From assembly GCA_947359465.1 (NCBI GenBank), contig OX375878.1:73276416-73340415 (forward strand): a DNA stretch of 64,000 bases, in the 5' to 3' direction. Below are positions 60,301-64,000 of the stretch, in pieces. The DNA comes from Metellina segmentata (Eukaryota; Arthropoda; Arachnida; Araneae; Tetragnathidae). Positions within the stretch are counted from its first letter, which is position 1. Every line of letters starts with the position of its first letter. A program made the position numbers and the translations under genes. The notes beneath the pieces are model-generated. The model was not told the DNA's origin. It made no database searches and saw only the letters and a list, made by a program, of their open reading frames with translations.

Positions 60301-61057
60301 GTGAAATCTATTGTACTCTCTTCAAATAATTTAATTTTAAATAATATCAACTATGGAAAAAGTGAGCACTATACAAGAGCAAATGCGATTATATTTTTGT
60401 GTCAATGCAAAACTCTTAATTAAATTGAATCGCAAGTGATATTTTATACTAAAAGAGTAAAATTATTATTTTGTCAATATTTTTCTTTTTATTGATGATA
60501 TTTTCATAATGTAATGTTCAAACACAAAGAAATATTAAGCAATTACGTCACAGTTTAATCAGAGTAAATCGTAGAGAAAAAAAAAGGCTGAACTTTACAC
60601 ATGTTATTGAAAACATTAGTAAGCAAAGTTATCATTTAAAATTATGGTACCTAATGTAAGAGAAAAGGTCCAATTAAATTCCAACACAGGTTCATTTGTT
60701 TTCAAAAATTCAGTTTGAGTCAATTTGACCTTCAGGTTCAACCAATTGTAATAAAAATTTGGTGTTATAACAGTTTTTTATATTATATTTAAACCAACAT
60801 CCAAAAACGAAGAAACAAAAATCGTCTTTATTCCGCATCACATTTATAAACATATATCTAATAAGATGACATAATCCTGCTGAATACACTTGCATTTTAC
60901 TATTTAAACACAATATTAAGGTAGAAACGGTTTTCAAATATGAGTTAAAATTCCTTACTTCCTGTGACCTTGGTCCTCTTTTGTTATTATTCAACCATTT
61001 TTTGGTATAGTTTAAGCAATCAGTTTTATAAGGGTGCTCTAATAACTTTTCTTCATA
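54360..61057 (-). CDS. DEG/ENaC-family sodium channel, second gene, exons 6-12 only
   Basis: Exons in transcript order: 61057-60959, 59530-59431, 59279-59183, 56772-56724, 56484-56456, 55376-55304, 54518-54360 (stop TAG). They total 606 nt, 201 residues. Lengths 99, 100, 97, 49, 29, 73, 159 compare with 99, 100, 91, 49, 29, 73, 156 in the first gene, with identical phases. The first visible exon encodes YEEKLLEHPYKTDCLNYTKK; later ones MCKQLCGMKAYLSC, CFNECKDEC, TNGTITKES, FIRVFIDIEDNEIYSFEYKP and the second-helix block YIGGFIGIWLGVSLVQVVDF with the same GVS filter. Exons 1-5 (first helix and start) were not found up to 64000 and should lie further right, or the gene is truncated. No stop interrupts the visible frame. 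Role: sodium-permeable trimeric channel subunit at the plasma membrane; gating stimulus unknown. Confidence 0.9.
54631..55096. mobile_element. MITE, same family as 14300-14564, interrupted copy with 9-bp target duplication
   Basis: The left end is CTATCGCACCCCGGCAAAAA; the right end reverse-complemented is CATATCGCACCCAGGCAAAA. CTTTTTATT stands directly outside both ends (54622-54630 and 55097-55105). Internal words match the copy in channel gene 1. It is longer because a second MITE sits inside it. It lies in the last intron of channel gene 2. Confidence 0.8.
54727..54936. mobile_element. Inner MITE nested in 54631-55096
   Basis: Near-perfect inverted ends: AAGCTTCGGTGGAGTGGTCG then TTCACGGTAAGA on the left, and the same inverted on the right (TCTTACCGTGAACGACCACT). 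The arms also share GGCGACAAAT words. The uninterrupted paralogue at 14300-14564 lacks this block, which confirms insertion. Confidence 0.8.
57030..57757. repeat. 103-bp tandem repeat, seven units, in an intron of channel gene 2
   Basis: The unit starts GATTTATTCAATGAAATTTC and includes CCTTGATCCAACTGTCTTTC and AGCGAGTTCAGTGTAAACTA. Units are very similar, about 95% or better by eye, so the array is young. It lies between exons 9 and 8 of channel gene 2. Confidence 0.95.
58080..58500 (+). pseudogene. Tc1/mariner-superfamily transposase C-terminal fragment
   Basis: The readable frame contains LLHDGNPAHFW near 58195 (second catalytic Asp region), a short frame change, then WPPHSTDLNPLDVLWGHMKS at about 58285 and VHDTHVHSAEDLVSRIIVAV, ending GLGNETL at 58495. 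This matches the WPPRSPDLNPLDFFLWGHLK segment of a lineage common in arthropods. The open 122-codon frame at 58114-58482 is the wrong frame over most of this stretch. No inverted ends found. Confidence 0.7.
58978..59175. repeat. 37-38-bp tandem repeat, about five units
   Basis: The unit is ATGATTTTAACATTTCATTA followed by AAAGGTTAATTTATTTTT. The array ends just before the donor of exon 8 of channel gene 2 at 59182, so it occupies the start of that intron. Confidence 0.9.
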
Positions 61058-61975
61058 CTGAAAAAATAGGGAATCATATTGCAATTACTTTGGAGAGTAC
61101 ATACTGAATTTAAATTAAAGTGTATGAATTCTTTCCTTTGTAATTTGCACATAAAATAGATCAGATAAATAATACTATAGTTTTATGCAGAGCAAAATGA
61201 TATGAGCACTAAGGAGCCTTAAAAATGTACTTATTTTTATTGAATCACTACATTGTGAAAACTCTTCTCAACCAGCTCTTGCCATTGCACACCCGAAAGA
61301 TAATACTAATTTAGTTTGTCAAATCAGATATTTAAAATTGCACATCATTAATGAGCACACATATTACAGAAATTTTCAAAATACCTAGATGATGGAGATA
61401 TTTTCAAAATCTGAATAAAATGTTACCAGGGGTTAAAATAACTACAATCGGAGAGTTGAAGAATCACTACAGACCTAAACTTTGCCTCTAGTGTATCTAA
61501 ATATGAGGCTATCAGAGTAAGAGTGGCCTAACCCACAAAATCCCGAAAATTTTATTATTACCCTTTATTACGAACTTCTACTTTTTTTCAAATGTGAAGG
61601 TTTAAGTCTTCTAAAATTACAAAATAACTTATTATTGATCACTGATAAATACAATTTCAGAATCTCAAATCATATTTTATATAAATAAAAATATATAAAA
61701 TATGGGAGAAGGAAAATCGCGTTTTGTTCAACTGAGTATATTGGTAGGTTAGGACTTTCTTGCTCTGATAGCCTCGTATAATGTTTGCAAAACATTTTGA
61801 AATTTGATTTTTGATTGACATTTGAAATTTGAATCGCACACATGCCAATTTGTTCATATTCGTTCTTAATCTTGTTCATTGTGTGACCTGATGAAGTAAC
61901 CGATCCCAATATCAAAGCTATAGAAATCTTTATTACAGTAGAATAACACGAGAAAGGTGATAAATTAGTAAGCCG
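61058..61975. other. Sequence upstream of the last visible exon of channel gene 2
   Basis: I looked here for the preceding exon (the one encoding a QAGVLLSIHSP-like motif and FLKPGYLYK in the first gene) on the minus strand and did not find it. No element is evident. Confidence 0.5.
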
Positions 61976-61979
61976 TAAA

Positions 61980-62950
61980 GGTATGGTGGCGTGGAGTCAA
62001 ACAAAACTCTTTTGCTATCCTCTTCCAAACTATGAAACACATTCAGCCAATTACTTTTGAACGACCCCCCGCTGTAACTACTAATGGTGTGGGGAGTCAT
62101 CACTTATCACAGATGGTTCCCACTAATAGATGTACAAAGTAGTTTGATAGCACAGTCCAGCAGCGATGAAGCTTATGTTATTTTGCCTGGTGACCATGAG
62201 ATCATTCTAGGGTCATCAATATATCCAGATTTGTCTCCCACTGAACTGACCTGGAATAAGCTAGTCCGTCAATTGAACAACCTCAGGAATATAAAGGCGC
62301 GTTCTCACGAATCAAGTTTAGTTGATCGATTATAGTTGATGAATAAAAGTTGAATATGACTTGAATCAGTTTTTATTCTCACATTTCAATAGAATCTGAT
62401 CAACAGTTTGATAAGCGAAAATATAAAAGTTACAATTGAAAAATTATTTATTTATTGAAAATCACATTTAAGGTATCGAACTGCTGTAAAATATTCCACA
62501 GATTTCAAATCCGTTGAAAATTTCACTCTATCGTTGCCATCGCAAAGATACAATCTTGGCTTAGAAAATAAAAAAGCACTTTTGTTTTGTTTCTCGAATA
62601 AAATAAACCACGACAGATCGTTTGCGTGGAAATAACTCGAAAGCAGATGGCTGATGACTCATCACATGAACGATAAAGTTTGAATGGGTCAAATTTTTCT
62701 AGATCCACTAAACAGTTGATCAACTCTATTGAAACAAAGGTTATCATTATAGTTTTCATTTAACTTTTGTTCATCAACTATAATCGGTCAATTAAACTTG
62801 ATTCGTGAGAACGCGCCTTAAGGGATCGGGAGCAGCAGCTGCAAAATGCTTTGAATAAATTTCCACAGACTCAATTTGACTCATGTCATACCGTATATAG
62901 CATTTATATAGACATCTGAAGGGGCTTTTAAAGTTACTCATTTAGGTACT
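61980..62950 (+). pseudogene. Tc1-type transposase fragment split by a MITE
   Basis: Left part: MVWGVITYHRWFPLIDVQ at 62084, and YPDLSPTELTWNKLVRQL near 62222-62275, corresponding to the SPDLSPIEHVWDxLGRQL motif with Glu kept. After the MITE (62295-62818) it resumes as REQQLQNALNKFPQTQFDSC, the usual C-terminal run. Stops and frameshifts elsewhere. Terminal repeats not found. Confidence 0.75.
62295..62818. mobile_element. PIF/Harbinger-type MITE inserted in a Tc1 relic, TAA duplication
   Basis: 524 bp. The left end is AGGCGCGTTCTCACGAATCA and the right end reverse-complemented is AGGCGCGTTCTCACGAATCA, identical over 20 bp and similar for about 60 bp (GATTATAGTTGATGA...). TAA flanks both sides (62292-62294, 62819-62821), the TWA duplication typical of Harbinger. 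It contains the reverse complement of the 115-bp module at 62425-62535. It splits the Tc1 fragment, so it is the younger of the two. Confidence 0.88.
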
Positions 62951-63141
62951 TTCTGGGGTGATTTTATAATAAAGGGTCCTCTGCATTTGATATTGTAACC
63001 CATTTCTTTATCTCTCCATAACCAATTTACATATGCTAATTTTCATTTTTTATCGAATATGGTAAGATTCTAGGTGTTTCGATTTTATAGCCAAGAGAAA
63101 ATTAACACATTTTCACGCTGTGATACACTCTATAATAAAAA

Positions 63142-64000
63142 TATTGACACACCAAGAAGGAATCATCCGATTGCTTTGAAATTTCGTATGCAAAAATGTT
63201 TTGACGACCAAATATGCAAATGATTAAAATTTGGTGTCCAATGAATGAATAGTGCGATATCCAGCGCATCGGAACTGCGCATCCATCAGATGTATATAAG
63301 GAGTCGTTCTTGAACAGTTGTTAAAAATTTCTGCTGCATTGCGATTTAGGATACCTTTTAACGACTGAAAAAATGCCTCGCCGCAGGATTCGAGCTCATT
63401 ACGAGCAACTTTTAGAGTTTGAAAGAGGTCGTATCATTGGATTGAAAGAGGCAGGTTGGGCAAATCGGAGAATCGCTCGTCATGTAAGTCGAAGCGATGC
63501 GGCGATTAGAAGATGCTGGCAAGAGTGGGTGGACAATGGCAGATTTCAGCGTCATGATGGTAGCAGTCAATGTAGGGCCACAACAGATCGCGAGGACAGA
63601 GTGATTGTCAGATCAGCTGTCACAGCGCCTGATTCATCGCTATCAACCATCAGTCGTGCGACCCTCACACGAGTGTCTACCATGACCATTCACAGACGGC
63701 TGAGAGAGCGAAATCTACGCTCGTACCGACCGTTACGCCACCTGCCATTCACGCCTGCAAAATGTCGAACCATATTACAGTGGTGCTTGGCTCGATCAGG
63801 CTGGAATGATGCTGACTGGGGACGTATAGTCTTAAGCGACGAATCCCGCTTCCAACTGTGTCCTCACGATAATCGAAGACGTGTCTGGAGACGCCCAGGG
63901 CAGCGTGCCGATCCTGCTTTCACTATTGCACGCCACACGGGCCCTCAACAAGGAGTTATGGTCTGGGGTGCCATTTTCCTTGATTGCCGGACCCCTTTGG
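63142..64000 (+). mobile_element. Tc1-type transposon, cut by the window edge
   Basis: The left end is near TTGACACACCAAGAAGGAAT at about 63144, preceded by TA. A 230-bp leader precedes the transposase start. The right end lies outside the window. Confidence 0.85.
63373..64000 (+). CDS. Tc1-type transposase, N-terminal 209 residues, open to the edge
   Basis: Begins MPRRRIRAHYEQLLEFERGR and stays open for the 209 codons present. Two helix-turn-helix regions are visible: WANRRIARHVSRSDAAIRRC (about 36-55) and ISRATLTRVSTMTIHRRLRE (about 98-117). The first catalytic Asp is in IVLSDESRFQL (about 160-170), and VMVWGAIF follows. The second Asp and the final Glu lie beyond the edge. It is the least damaged DNA-transposon gene here. 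I recall close relatives as abundant in orb-weaver spiders; unverified. Confidence 0.88.
   Translation, partial: MPRRRIRAHYEQLLEFERGRIIGLKEAGWANRRIARHVSRSDAAIRRCWQEWVDNGRFQRHDGSSQCRATTDREDRVIVRSAVTAPDSSLSTISRATLTRVSTMTIHRRLRERNLRSYRPLRHLPFTPAKCRTILQWCLARSGWNDADWGRIVLSDESRFQLCPHDNRRRVWRRPGQRADPAFTIARHTGPQQGVMVWGAIFLDCRTPL

Noticed and set aside
61058..64000. Exon 5 or earlier exons of channel gene 2
   Set aside because: Searched on the minus strand for the aGvxxxIHSP and PGYLYK motifs; none seen before the edge.

Overview
This is a eukaryotic, AT-rich, intron-rich and transposon-rich window. It fits an arthropod and most likely a spider: an apparently intact Tc1-type transposase at the right edge, tRNA-derived SINEs and several mariner families look like repeats I recall from orb-weaver genomes. 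That recollection is not checked here. There are three host genes, all on the minus strand, and the rest is mobile DNA in various stages of decay.

Host genes. (1) A complete 12-exon DEG/ENaC-family sodium channel gene spans 30701 down to 5786. Its reading frame closes exactly at 467 residues. (2) A one-exon 378-residue seven-helix protein at 49357-48221 resembles a chelicerate gustatory receptor. (3) The last seven exons of a second DEG/ENaC gene lie at 61057-54360. They match exons 6-12 of the first gene in splice phase and nearly in length, and its 5' exons would lie beyond the right edge. The two channel genes are therefore a same-strand paralogous pair with the receptor gene between them, which suggests, but does not prove, a small chemosensory or mechanosensory cluster.

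Mobile DNA from left to right: a mariner (0.3-1.6 kb); a PIF/Harbinger transposase fragment (4.7-5.0 kb); within the introns of channel gene 1, a mariner (6.7-7.6 kb), a young Ty3/gypsy element with 368-bp LTRs and one gag-pol frame (7.9-13.4 kb), a MITE, Tc1 relics, a Helitron-like element, another mariner, two minisatellites, a DD41D-type mariner relative (27.3-28.6 kb) and a hAT-type MITE with an 8-bp target duplication (29.7-30.3 kb). From 30.9 to 47.8 kb lies a repeat-only block. It holds a duplicated dispersed repeat, a Tigger-like MITE, SINEs, a 5'-truncated LINE with an RNase H domain, and a 5.6-kb element with about 585-bp inverted repeats and a 9-bp target duplication. That last element contains the relic of a transposase-like protein family I cannot assign to a named superfamily.

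The right side carries more Tc1 fragments, tandem repeats inside channel gene 2, a Harbinger-type MITE with a TAA duplication inserted in a Tc1 relic, and a Tc1 transposase open to the window edge. No rRNA, tRNA, CRISPR or bacterial features were seen. All assignments come from reading the sequence by eye; no database search was run.
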